DNA of 7,662 nt from PNC22 sp035654175 (GTDB taxonomy: Bacteria > Planctomycetota > Phycisphaerae > Phycisphaerales > UBA1924): NCBI GenBank assembly GCA_035654175.1, contig DASRXL010000248.1, forward strand, positions 1 to 7,662. The letters are read 5' to 3'. The notes under the pieces are model-generated. The model saw only the letters and a list, made by a program, of their open reading frames with translations, had not been told where the DNA came from and searched no databases. Position 1 is the stretch's first letter, and every line of letters starts with the position of its first letter. Both the position numbers and the translations under genes were made by a program. This document shows, in pieces, positions 1-5,375 of the stretch.

Positions 1-75
1 CTCGAGGAGCACGAGCACCTCTCGTCCAACGGCCCCGGTCGCGCCGACGATTGCGATCCCGGCCTCATGCGGCAT
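1..75 (-). CDS. asd: Aspartate-semialdehyde dehydrogenase, N-terminal 25 codons (cut by window edge)
   Basis: The 25 visible codons start Met-Pro-His-Glu-Ala and then read GIAIVGATGAVGREVLVLLE. That matches the N-terminal Rossmann strand and the GATGxVG dinucleotide-binding loop typical of NADP-dependent aspartate-semialdehyde dehydrogenase, which reduces aspartyl-4-phosphate to aspartate semialdehyde in lysine, threonine and methionine synthesis. The rest of the gene lies left of the window, so the catalytic Cys and His cannot be checked. The ATG at 75 is preferred because a strong Shine-Dalgarno run (82-94) sits 6 nt upstream. It overlaps the end of the aspartate kinase gene by 11 bases, which places it in the same transcript. 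A related NAD(P)-binding protein such as ArgC shares a similar loop, but the neighbouring aspartate kinase makes Asd much more likely. Confidence 0.87.
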   Translation of the reverse strand, partial: MPHEAGIAIVGATGAVGREVLVLLE

Positions 76-841
76 GGACCGCCTCCTCCTCCTCGGAGGC
101 CGGGTCGAGCGCGACGGCGAACGCCCCCACTCGCGTGGCCCGGGCGGCCCCCAGAGCGCCGACATCGAACGAGAGCCCGTGGTCCCGCGCCCAGCGCACG
201 GCCTTGTGCTGCACGATGGTGCCGTCGAGCGCGAGGGCGCCCTCCCACGAGAGCGTCGCGTAGCGGCGGGGCGCCGGGCCTGGACGGGCCGGGTCCCATT
301 CGTAGAGGCCGTCCACGTCCTTGACGAGGCGGCACTCGGCGCCGAGGTGCCGGGCGATGAAGAGGGCGGTCAGGTCAGATCCGCCGCGCCCCAGGAGCGT
401 GGTGCGGTTGCGCTCGTCGCGCCCGACGAAGCCGGGAACGACGATCGCCCGCACCCGCGCGAGGGCGCTGCGCACGGCGACGGTGTCGAGGGCGACCGGC
501 GAAGAGTCGAGCACCTCGCCGGTGGTGCGGAGTCCGACTCCGGCGGCGTCGAGCGTCTCGACGCTCACGCCGAACGTGTCCAGCGCGAGGCCGAGCAGGG
601 CCGTGCTCGTCAGCTCGCCGGTCGCGAGCAGGGTGGCGGTGGCGGCCTCGTGCGGGCGGGGGCCGTACTGCCTGGCCTGGGCCAGCAGCCGGTCGGTCGT
701 CCCCTCGAGCGCCGAGACGACGGCGACGACGCGGTAGCCCTCGCGCACGAAGCGGGAGACCTCCTCCGCGGCGGCGCGGACGTGCAGCTCGTCGAGCAGG
801 ACCGAGCCGCCGAACTTCAGGACGATGATGCGCTCGCTCAC
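65..841 (-). CDS. Aspartate kinase, catalytic domain only (no ACT domain)
   Basis: A 258-residue amino-acid-kinase-fold protein that should phosphorylate aspartate to 4-aspartyl phosphate, the first step of the lysine/threonine/methionine pathway. Visible motifs are KFGGS (residues 9-13), VVSALEGTTDRLL (41-53), the substrate-side ATGELTST (73-80, Glu76), LGRGGSDLTA (150-159) and the nucleotide-side VKDVDGLY (173-180). The TIVQHKAV segment (208-215) corresponds to the usual 'GAKVLHPRAV'. Most aspartate kinases are 400 residues or more and carry two ACT domains for feedback inhibition; this one stops at the end of the catalytic fold. KFGGS is followed directly by VLL, one residue shorter than the usual KFGG(T/S)SV. 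The GTG start at 841 overlaps the upstream stop as GTGA, and AAGGAAGGGG (858-849) lies 7 nt upstream. The downstream stop overlaps the asd start. lysC/ask would be the usual name; I leave the symbol open because the protein is the short form. Confidence 0.87.
   Translation of the reverse strand: MSERIIVLKFGGSVLLDELHVRAAAEEVSRFVREGYRVVAVVSALEGTTDRLLAQARQYGPRPHEAATATLLATGELTSTALLGLALDTFGVSVETLDAAGVGLRTTGEVLDSSPVALDTVAVRSALARVRAIVVPGFVGRDERNRTTLLGRGGSDLTALFIARHLGAECRLVKDVDGLYEWDPARPGPAPRRYATLSWEGALALDGTIVQHKAVRWARDHGLSFDVGALGAARATRVGAFAVALDPASEEEEAVHAA
82..94 (-). promoter_or_regulatory. Extended Shine-Dalgarno for asd inside the aspartate kinase gene
   Basis: On the minus strand the bases read GAGGAGGAGGAGG, ending 6 nt before the ATG at 75. 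The same bases encode a run of four Glu codons near the C-terminus of the aspartate kinase. The run offers several overlapping matches to the 16S anti-Shine-Dalgarno and fixes the asd start. Efficient re-initiation after the kinase stop at 65-67 is an inference. Confidence 0.7.
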
Positions 842-2112
842 GCCGGCACCCCTTCCTTGGCGGGCTTGGCGCGGTGCTGCGCGTCGCGGGCGCCGGCCTT
901 GCCGTGCTCGCGCGCCGGGCCCGGCGTCTCGGCGCCCTGGTGCGCGGCGGCGATCGCCTGCCTGAGGTCGGCGATGATGTCGGGCGCGTCCTCGATGCCG
1001 ACGCTCAGGCGGATGAGGCCGTCGGTGATGCCGACCTTGAGCCGGTGCGCCGGCGGCACGTCGGCGTGCGTCATCGTGACCGGGTGGGTGATCAGCGTCT
1101 CGACGCTGCCGAGGTGCTCGACGAGCGAGCAGAGCTTGACGGAGTTGAGCACCTTCACGGCGGCCTCGGCGCCGCCGACGACCTCGAAGGAGAGGAGGCC
1201 GCCGTGCAGGCCGCCGAGGTGCTGGCGCCCGGCGAGCTCGCGCTGCGGGAAGTCCTCGAGGCCGGGGTAGTTGACGCGGGCGACGTGGGGATCGGCGCGG
1301 AGCGCGCGGGCGACCTCGAGCGCGTTCGCCGAGTGCTGCTTGAGGCGGAGCGGCAGGGTCTTCACGCCGCGGACGGTGAGCCACGCCTGGAACGCGGCCT
1401 GGATGCCGCCGGTGCACTTGCGGATGAAGCGGACGCGGTCGAGGAGGGCGGGGTCGCGGCTGACGACCGAGCCCCCCACCGCGAGCGAGTGCCCCTCGAT
1501 GTGCTTGGTCGTGGAGTAGACGCACACGTCCGCGCCCAGGTCGAGCGGGCGCTGGATCACGGGGGTGAGGAACGTGTTGTCCACGGCGACGGGGATGCCC
1601 GCGGCCCTGCCGAGCTTCGCGACCGCTCCGATGTCGGTGAGCTTCATGGTCGGGTTGGCCGGGCTCTCGATGAAGATGAGCTTGGTGTTGGGCCTGATCG
1701 CCGCGCGGACGTTCTCGACGGCCGAGGAATCGACGAAGGTGGCCTGGATGCCCAGGCCGCTGAGCACCTGCTCGACGAGCCGGACGGTGCCGCCGTAGAT
1801 CGCGTCGCCGAGCACGACGTGGTCGCCGCCCCTGAGGAGCGCAAGGAACAGGGCGGTCTCGGCCGCCAGGCCGGTGACGAAGCACACGGCCGGGAGGGCG
1901 TCCTCGAGCGCGCCGAGCTGGGCCTCCAGGGCGGAGACGGTGGGGTTGGACACGCGAGAGTACGCGTACCCCTTGCTGACGCCGACCGCCTCGTTGACGA
2001 AGGTGGTGGACTGCACGAGCGGCTGGACGAGTGCCCCCGTCTGGGGGTCGGGGGAGAGCCCCCCGTGGATCGCCGTGGTGCTCGCGCCTGCGATGGTGTA
2101 GTCGCTACACAT
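838..2112 (-). CDS. MetB-type PLP-dependent trans-sulfuration enzyme (cystathionine gamma-synthase / O-acylhomoserine sulfhydrylase family)
   Basis: A 424-residue member of the Cys/Met-metabolism PLP enzyme family. Key residues are visible: YSRVSNPT (51-58; Tyr51 and Arg53 contact the cofactor phosphate of the neighbouring subunit), DNTF (178-181; Asp178 for the pyridine nitrogen), the Schiff-base lysine Lys203 in YSTTKHIEGHS, SVETLITHP (336-344) and IRLSVGIED (367-375; Arg368 for the substrate carboxylate). Such enzymes join an activated homoserine to cysteine or sulfide, or run the reverse lyase reactions. Sequence alone does not separate these. The operon with aspartate kinase and asd, and the SAM-type riboswitch upstream, favour methionine synthesis. 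The last 30 or so residues (from about 394) form an Ala/Lys/Arg/Glu-rich tail that looks disordered. The ATG at 2112 follows GGAG (2125-2122) at 9 nt. It is the first gene of the operon, and its stop overlaps the kinase start by 4 bases. Confidence 0.9.
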   Translation of the reverse strand: MCSDYTIAGASTTAIHGGLSPDPQTGALVQPLVQSTTFVNEAVGVSKGYAYSRVSNPTVSALEAQLGALEDALPAVCFVTGLAAETALFLALLRGGDHVVLGDAIYGGTVRLVEQVLSGLGIQATFVDSSAVENVRAAIRPNTKLIFIESPANPTMKLTDIGAVAKLGRAAGIPVAVDNTFLTPVIQRPLDLGADVCVYSTTKHIEGHSLAVGGSVVSRDPALLDRVRFIRKCTGGIQAAFQAWLTVRGVKTLPLRLKQHSANALEVARALRADPHVARVNYPGLEDFPQRELAGRQHLGGLHGGLLSFEVVGGAEAAVKVLNSVKLCSLVEHLGSVETLITHPVTMTHADVPPAHRLKVGITDGLIRLSVGIEDAPDIIADLRQAIAAAHQGAETPGPAREHGKAGARDAQHRAKPAKEGVPA

Positions 2113-2134
2113 GCCGTGAAACTCCTCACGGCAT
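2111..2134 (-). promoter_or_regulatory. Start-codon hairpin enclosing the Shine-Dalgarno of the MetB-type gene
   Basis: On the minus strand ATGCCGTGA (2134-2126) and TCACGGCAT (2119-2111) form a perfect 9-bp stem around the loop GGAGTT (2125-2120). The loop contains the GGAG Shine-Dalgarno. The closing end of the stem contains the A and U of the start codon (2112-2110). Such a fold should limit ribosome access, and it sits where a translational expression platform of the upstream riboswitch would be. The fold is read directly from the sequence; the regulatory role is inferred. Confidence 0.65.
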
Positions 2135-2161
2135 CAATCGCAGGCCAGTTGTGCGTGGGTC

Positions 2162-2215
2162 GGCGACGAACGTCGTCGCCAGATTTGCCGAGTCGGCGCC
2201 GGTCCCGGTGGACCG
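2162..2215 (-). other. Two leader hairpins between riboswitch and start-codon hairpin
   Basis: In the transcript, CGGUCC (2215-2210) pairs with GGACCG (2205-2200) across an ACCG loop. Further on, GGCGACGA (2180-2173) pairs perfectly with UCGUCGCC (2169-2162) across a 3-nt loop. Neither is followed by a U run, so they do not look like intrinsic terminators. They may be spacer or platform structures of the riboswitch leader. Confidence 0.45.
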
Positions 2216-2217
2216 CC

Positions 2218-2341
2218 CTCTCGACCGCATCGCTCCCCACGCCGGGGCTGGCCTCGGCACCGCGGCGGATATCCTGGTGTAAACCTTGGAAAGCCGCTCG
2301 GTTGCCGCCCGGGCATTAGGCAGGCCCGGGACTCTTGATGC
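2218..2341 (-). promoter_or_regulatory. Probable SAM-I-clan (SAM-I / SAM-I-IV / SAM-IV) riboswitch aptamer
   Basis: The leader begins GCAUCAAGAG (2341-2332), as SAM-I-clan aptamers do with '..AUCAAGAG'. P1 is GCAUC (2341-2337) with GAUGC (2231-2227). P2 is CCCGGGC (2330-2324) with GCCCGGG (2314-2308), closing a 9-nt loop. The hallmark GGCAACC follows (2306-2300). P3 closes as AACC (2303-2300) with GGUU (2285-2282), and the joining segment UACACC (2281-2276) stands where the family has 'GCUAAxUCC'. A GC-rich P4 region follows. CUUUC in the P3 loop (2293-2289) can pair with GAGAG just after P1 (2222-2218), as in SAM-IV-type pseudoknots, but five pairs could be chance. The canonical SAM-I kink-turn is not visible in P2. 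The aptamer starts almost at the predicted transcript start and precedes a methionine-pathway operon, which fits S-adenosylmethionine sensing. The exact class is unresolved. Confidence 0.75.
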
Positions 2342-2349
2342 TCGGGACG

Positions 2350-2377
2350 AGGATAGCAGGACGGCCGGCGGGGTCAA
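2350..2377 (-). promoter_or_regulatory. Sigma70-type promoter of the met/aspartate operon
   Basis: On the minus strand TTGACC (2377-2372) is followed after 16 nt by TATCCT (2355-2350), a good -35/-10 pair. Initiation would fall near 2343, at the very start of the riboswitch P1 strand, as expected for a leader-controlled operon. The -35 lies in the 9-mer GCTTGACCC, which also occurs at the -35 of the divergent gene. Confidence 0.65.
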
Positions 2378-2458
2378 GCGGTTTCTCGCAATGCCCGCCG
2401 GGTGTGAAGCACCGGTCCCGGACGTCCGAAAAATAGTGGATTCATTGGTCAGATCATG

Positions 2459-2488
2459 CTTGACCCGTGCCCGCGCACTCGGTCAAGT
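2459..2488 (+). promoter_or_regulatory. Candidate promoter of the secreted dockerin-type protein gene, with inverted repeat
   Basis: TTGACC (2460-2465) is followed after 17 nt by TCAAGT (2483-2488), a good -35 with a weak -10. Initiation near 2495 would leave a leader of about 20 nt before the ATG at 2515. An inverted repeat, CTTGACC (2459-2465) and GGTCAAG (2481-2487), spans the promoter with a 15-nt centre. An additional GGTCA lies at 2447-2451. The preceding 2428-2460 stretch is AT-richer than its surroundings. A regulator site is possible but not identified. Confidence 0.4.
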
Positions 2489-2500
2489 AGGCCCCCAAAG

Positions 2501-2505
2501 GGAGG
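2501..2505 (+). promoter_or_regulatory. Shine-Dalgarno deciding the start of the secreted protein gene
   Basis: GGAGG lies 9 nt before the ATG at 2515. It directly abuts an in-frame GTG at 2506, which leaves that GTG no spacer, so the ATG at 2515 is the better start. Confidence 0.65.
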
Positions 2506-2514
2506 GTGTGCGGC

Positions 2515-5361
2515 ATGCGACGAGGCTCCTTGATGCGCCTGTTTAGGTTGCTCTTCTTGATCAGCCCGATGCTCCTGGGCTCTCACGCGCGCGCGCAGCA
2601 GGAGCGGCGGGCCGTGGAGTTCGACGGGCGGGTCAGGGTCAGTGGGAACGCGCAGTTCGAGTTCGCCCGCCCGGTCGGCACGTACGCGTACGACGGGGCG
2701 CTCCTGGGGCCGGACGAACCCCGGTGGGCGCCGCCGACGCTCTTCTGCGGGCCGATGAGCGTCGAGACGCTGGTGGTCGGGCGCAACATCAACGCGATCG
2801 GCGCGGGTCGAGCGGGGGACGGGCAGACGCCGGCGTGGGTGGTGCACAACGCGTCGCAGATGCAATTGACAATCCACACCGGGGAAGGCTCGGTGGAGCG
2901 GGCCTACCGCAACGGCGATTGGTCGGGCGCCTACCGCCTGCTCCTCAAGGATGCGTCCAAGCAGAACAAGTCGAACCTCCTCGTGGGGCAGACGGGCGCG
3001 AACGGCGGCTCGGCGGACCAGCCCGGCATGGTGTTCTCTCCGACGACGGCGGCCGGCGTCCATAACGGACTCGTCGTCGTCGGGTGCGAGGTGCTCGAGC
3101 TCAGCGGGAGCAGCTACGTCAGCACCCGGGTGGCCCTGGCCTACACGACGATCGACCGACTCTCCCGGCCCGATCCCTGGATCATCGCGGCGCTGGGTGA
3201 GCCGACCAATCTCGCCGATTGGAGCCGCAGCAGCCTGTGGGCGCTGTCGTGCTTCCCGGCCTCGCCCTCAGAGCTCGTGGCCGCGTGGACGGATTACCGG
3301 ATGACGAGCAAGACCGGCGGCGTGTGCTACGCGACGCGGTTCGTGCACTCGGGCGGCCAGTGGCAGGCGGAGACGATCCGCGTGCTGCGCGACGACGCGC
3401 CGGTCGTTGAGGAGCATTTCCACTGCGCCGGGTACATCCGGCACCCGGACGGGAGGCAGTCGCTGGTGGTCTCGATCGGCGACTCGATCGACGACAACCG
3501 GCTGGTCGCGCGCACCCTCGCCGGCGGGGGCGCCTGGGCGAGCGCGGACGTGATCCCCGGCACGGGGCTGGACGCCCGCTCCGTCGTCCACGCGTGCTCG
3601 GAGGACTGGACCCCCGCGGCGACGGTCTGGGGGGGGACCGGGAGCGACCCTGGCCTGCGCCACAACCAGGTCATCACCATGCGCGCAGCGGACCCGGAGT
3701 GCTCGGCGATCATCTGCGGCGGTGACGAGAACGACGCGACGGTGTTCCGGCTCGAATACGACCCGGACCGCGCTCTCCCGACGTGGACGACGCTGGGCAT
3801 GCCCACCGTCACGAGCTGCCCCGGGGACGGCGTGATCGCCTTCACCCTCGAGGGCGTGCCGGGCGGGCCGTACCTCTCCAGGATCGATGCCGCGGCACGG
3901 AGCGGATGGGAGGCGGAGGATCGGGAGACGCGCATTCTCTTCTCGCCCGACGGCGCGCACTGGGGCCAGTGCTTCGTGCCGATGACCAAGTCGAATCGTT
4001 CGGCGGTGTTCGTCGGCGGGAACGCGTACCTGGGGTCGCTCCCGACCGAGCCGGTCGGCTTCCGTCGCCTCGCCATGCCGGCGTGGGAGCTGGTGCGCCC
4101 CTTGGCCGTGTCGCGGTCCGGCGAGAACCTTCTGCGGAATGAGGTCCCACTGCCGGTCGAGCAGCTCGACGCCGGCGCGGCGATCTCGGCGCTGGCGGGC
4201 GTGGCGGACCTGCCGGCGGGCGTGCCGCCGCCGCCGTGCGCCCCGACCAACATGTTCCTGGTCGACAACGACGCGGTGAACGGGCGGCTTGGGCTCTGGC
4301 GGCCGGTGTCCGATTCGCCCGACGCGCCGGCGCCGCTGGAATCGGTGCTGGTGCGGGCCTGGCTCTACGCGCTGGCCCCCGAGGATGCGGACGACCCCGC
4401 GACGATGGCGCAGCTGACCGTGGGCGTGGAGGACGTCGGGGGCGACCGCCTGCGCGTGGTGAGCGAGCGGGCGGACTTCGAGGCGGGGCAGTGGTGCCCG
4501 CTGACATTCTGGGCGCCGGCGACCGGGTTCGCGCCGGGGGAGACCTGGATGCCGGGGGTCGCGCTGCTCAACGAGCCCCGCCGCGTCATGCGCGTGCGGA
4601 ACCGGTTCCTCATCGCCTGGGAAGGGTTCTACCAGGACGCGCCGACCGTGCAGGGCATCGGGCTGCCGCCGGGCGCGGCGGGAGCGGCCGAGGAAGCTTG
4701 GGTCCGTAACCTCTCACTCTCGGGCGAGTGGACCATCTTCCTCGCGGGCATGACTCCGTACGACCAGTGGGACAACCGGACGGGCGGCGAGTGCTCGACG
4801 AATCTCTTCACGAGCAGCGTCGCGACTCCGGAGCTCTTCTCCCTGGTCGACAGCGGCGCCGGCGATGAGCTCTCGGTCGCCGCGGATCCCGCGGGCCAGG
4901 GGATCATCCTGTCGCTGTGGGACGGGCAGAGCGAGGCGGTCGCCTCGAGCGCGGAGAACGTCTTCTGGCTGCGCGGCAGCCCGACGCTGTGCATGCTGCG
5001 TTGCCGCGAGGGCGAGTTGACGCTGGACTACTCGATCGGGGGCGCGGTTCCGGAGCGGCTCACGCTGCCCGGCTCTCTCGCGCCGGGCTCGGTCCGGCTT
5101 GGCCCCGATCCGATGCTGTGGAAGTCGGTGGAGGCCCTGCCCTACGCCCTGGACGACCAGGAGCTGGCGGACGCGTTCGGCGGCCTCTCGCTGCGCTGCA
5201 GGGCGGACTTCAACCGCGACTCGCTTGTGAACACACAGGACGTGCTGGCGTTCCTCAACGCCTGGGTGAAGGGCGACGGCCGCGCGGATTACGATCACGA
5301 CGGGTTGGTCAACACCATGGACGTGCTGGCGTTTCTCAACAGCTTCACGGCCGGCTGCTAG
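2515..5361 (+). CDS. Secreted protein of unknown function with C-terminal GC-type dockerin-like repeats
   Basis: A 948-residue exported protein. Residues 1-27 are a signal peptide: Arg-rich start MRRGSLMRLFR, hydrophobic LLFLISPMLLG, likely cleavage after AHARA-like 'SHARA' before QQ. I do not recognise a family for the body. Residues about 30-520 alternate short beta-type strands with Trp/Gly turns, including ILFSPDGAHW (474-483), and might be a sialidase/BNR-like beta-propeller. A short Pro spacer (APPPP-like, about 570-577) leads to a second beta-rich part. Residues about 775-890 (ILSLWDGQSE, LTLDYSIGG, then ALDDQELADAFGG) resemble a LamG/concanavalin-like domain. The C-terminus has two calcium-binding motifs of dockerin type: D898, N900, D902, N906, D909 and D925, D927, D929, N933, D936, each followed by VLAFLN. 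It ends in Ala-Gly-Cys. This resembles the 'GC-type dockerin' terminus of Phycisphaerales surface proteins. No cohesin partner is visible. Domain calls in the body are guesses; the signal peptide and dockerin motifs are clear. Confidence 0.85.
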   Translation: MRRGSLMRLFRLLFLISPMLLGSHARAQQERRAVEFDGRVRVSGNAQFEFARPVGTYAYDGALLGPDEPRWAPPTLFCGPMSVETLVVGRNINAIGAGRAGDGQTPAWVVHNASQMQLTIHTGEGSVERAYRNGDWSGAYRLLLKDASKQNKSNLLVGQTGANGGSADQPGMVFSPTTAAGVHNGLVVVGCEVLELSGSSYVSTRVALAYTTIDRLSRPDPWIIAALGEPTNLADWSRSSLWALSCFPASPSELVAAWTDYRMTSKTGGVCYATRFVHSGGQWQAETIRVLRDDAPVVEEHFHCAGYIRHPDGRQSLVVSIGDSIDDNRLVARTLAGGGAWASADVIPGTGLDARSVVHACSEDWTPAATVWGGTGSDPGLRHNQVITMRAADPECSAIICGGDENDATVFRLEYDPDRALPTWTTLGMPTVTSCPGDGVIAFTLEGVPGGPYLSRIDAAARSGWEAEDRETRILFSPDGAHWGQCFVPMTKSNRSAVFVGGNAYLGSLPTEPVGFRRLAMPAWELVRPLAVSRSGENLLRNEVPLPVEQLDAGAAISALAGVADLPAGVPPPPCAPTNMFLVDNDAVNGRLGLWRPVSDSPDAPAPLESVLVRAWLYALAPEDADDPATMAQLTVGVEDVGGDRLRVVSERADFEAGQWCPLTFWAPATGFAPGETWMPGVALLNEPRRVMRVRNRFLIAWEGFYQDAPTVQGIGLPPGAAGAAEEAWVRNLSLSGEWTIFLAGMTPYDQWDNRTGGECSTNLFTSSVATPELFSLVDSGAGDELSVAADPAGQGIILSLWDGQSEAVASSAENVFWLRGSPTLCMLRCREGELTLDYSIGGAVPERLTLPGSLAPGSVRLGPDPMLWKSVEALPYALDDQELADAFGGLSLRCRADFNRDSLVNTQDVLAFLNAWVKGDGRADYDHDGLVNTMDVLAFLNSFTAGC

Positions 5362-5375
5362 GCGGCTCAGCCGCC
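5361..5375. other. Short inverted repeat holding both convergent stop codons
   Basis: GGCGGC (5361-5366) and GCCGCC (5370-5375) form a perfect 6-bp stem around TCA (5367-5369). The first G is the last base of the TAG ending the plus-strand gene, and the loop is the TGA of the minus-strand TolC-like gene. There is no T tract on either side, so it is at best a weak bidirectional transcription barrier. Confidence 0.4.

Noticed and set aside
842..1885. Open minus-strand frame continuing upstream of the aspartate kinase, which would give a protein of about 606 residues
   Set aside because: The upstream part is Arg/Pro/His-rich shadow of the MetB-type gene in another frame; the kinase has its own GTG start and Shine-Dalgarno at 841.
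2162..2180. Perfect 8-bp hairpin in the leader as an intrinsic terminator
   Set aside because: No U run follows in the transcript direction, so a transcription-termination platform is not supported.
874..2319. Long plus-strand open frame (about 480 residues) opposite the MetB-type gene
   Set aside because: Antisense shadow produced by high GC; low-complexity Asp/Glu/Arg/Val composition with no family features, and it runs across the riboswitch leader.
2506..2508. GTG as start of the secreted protein
   Set aside because: It directly abuts the GGAGG Shine-Dalgarno with no spacer; the ATG at 2515 has correct spacing and gives a normal signal peptide.
3618..3640. G-run (ctggggggggacc-type stretch) inside the secreted protein gene as a frameshift or sequencing slip
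   Set aside because: The frame continues without change in codon pattern or protein character on both sides.
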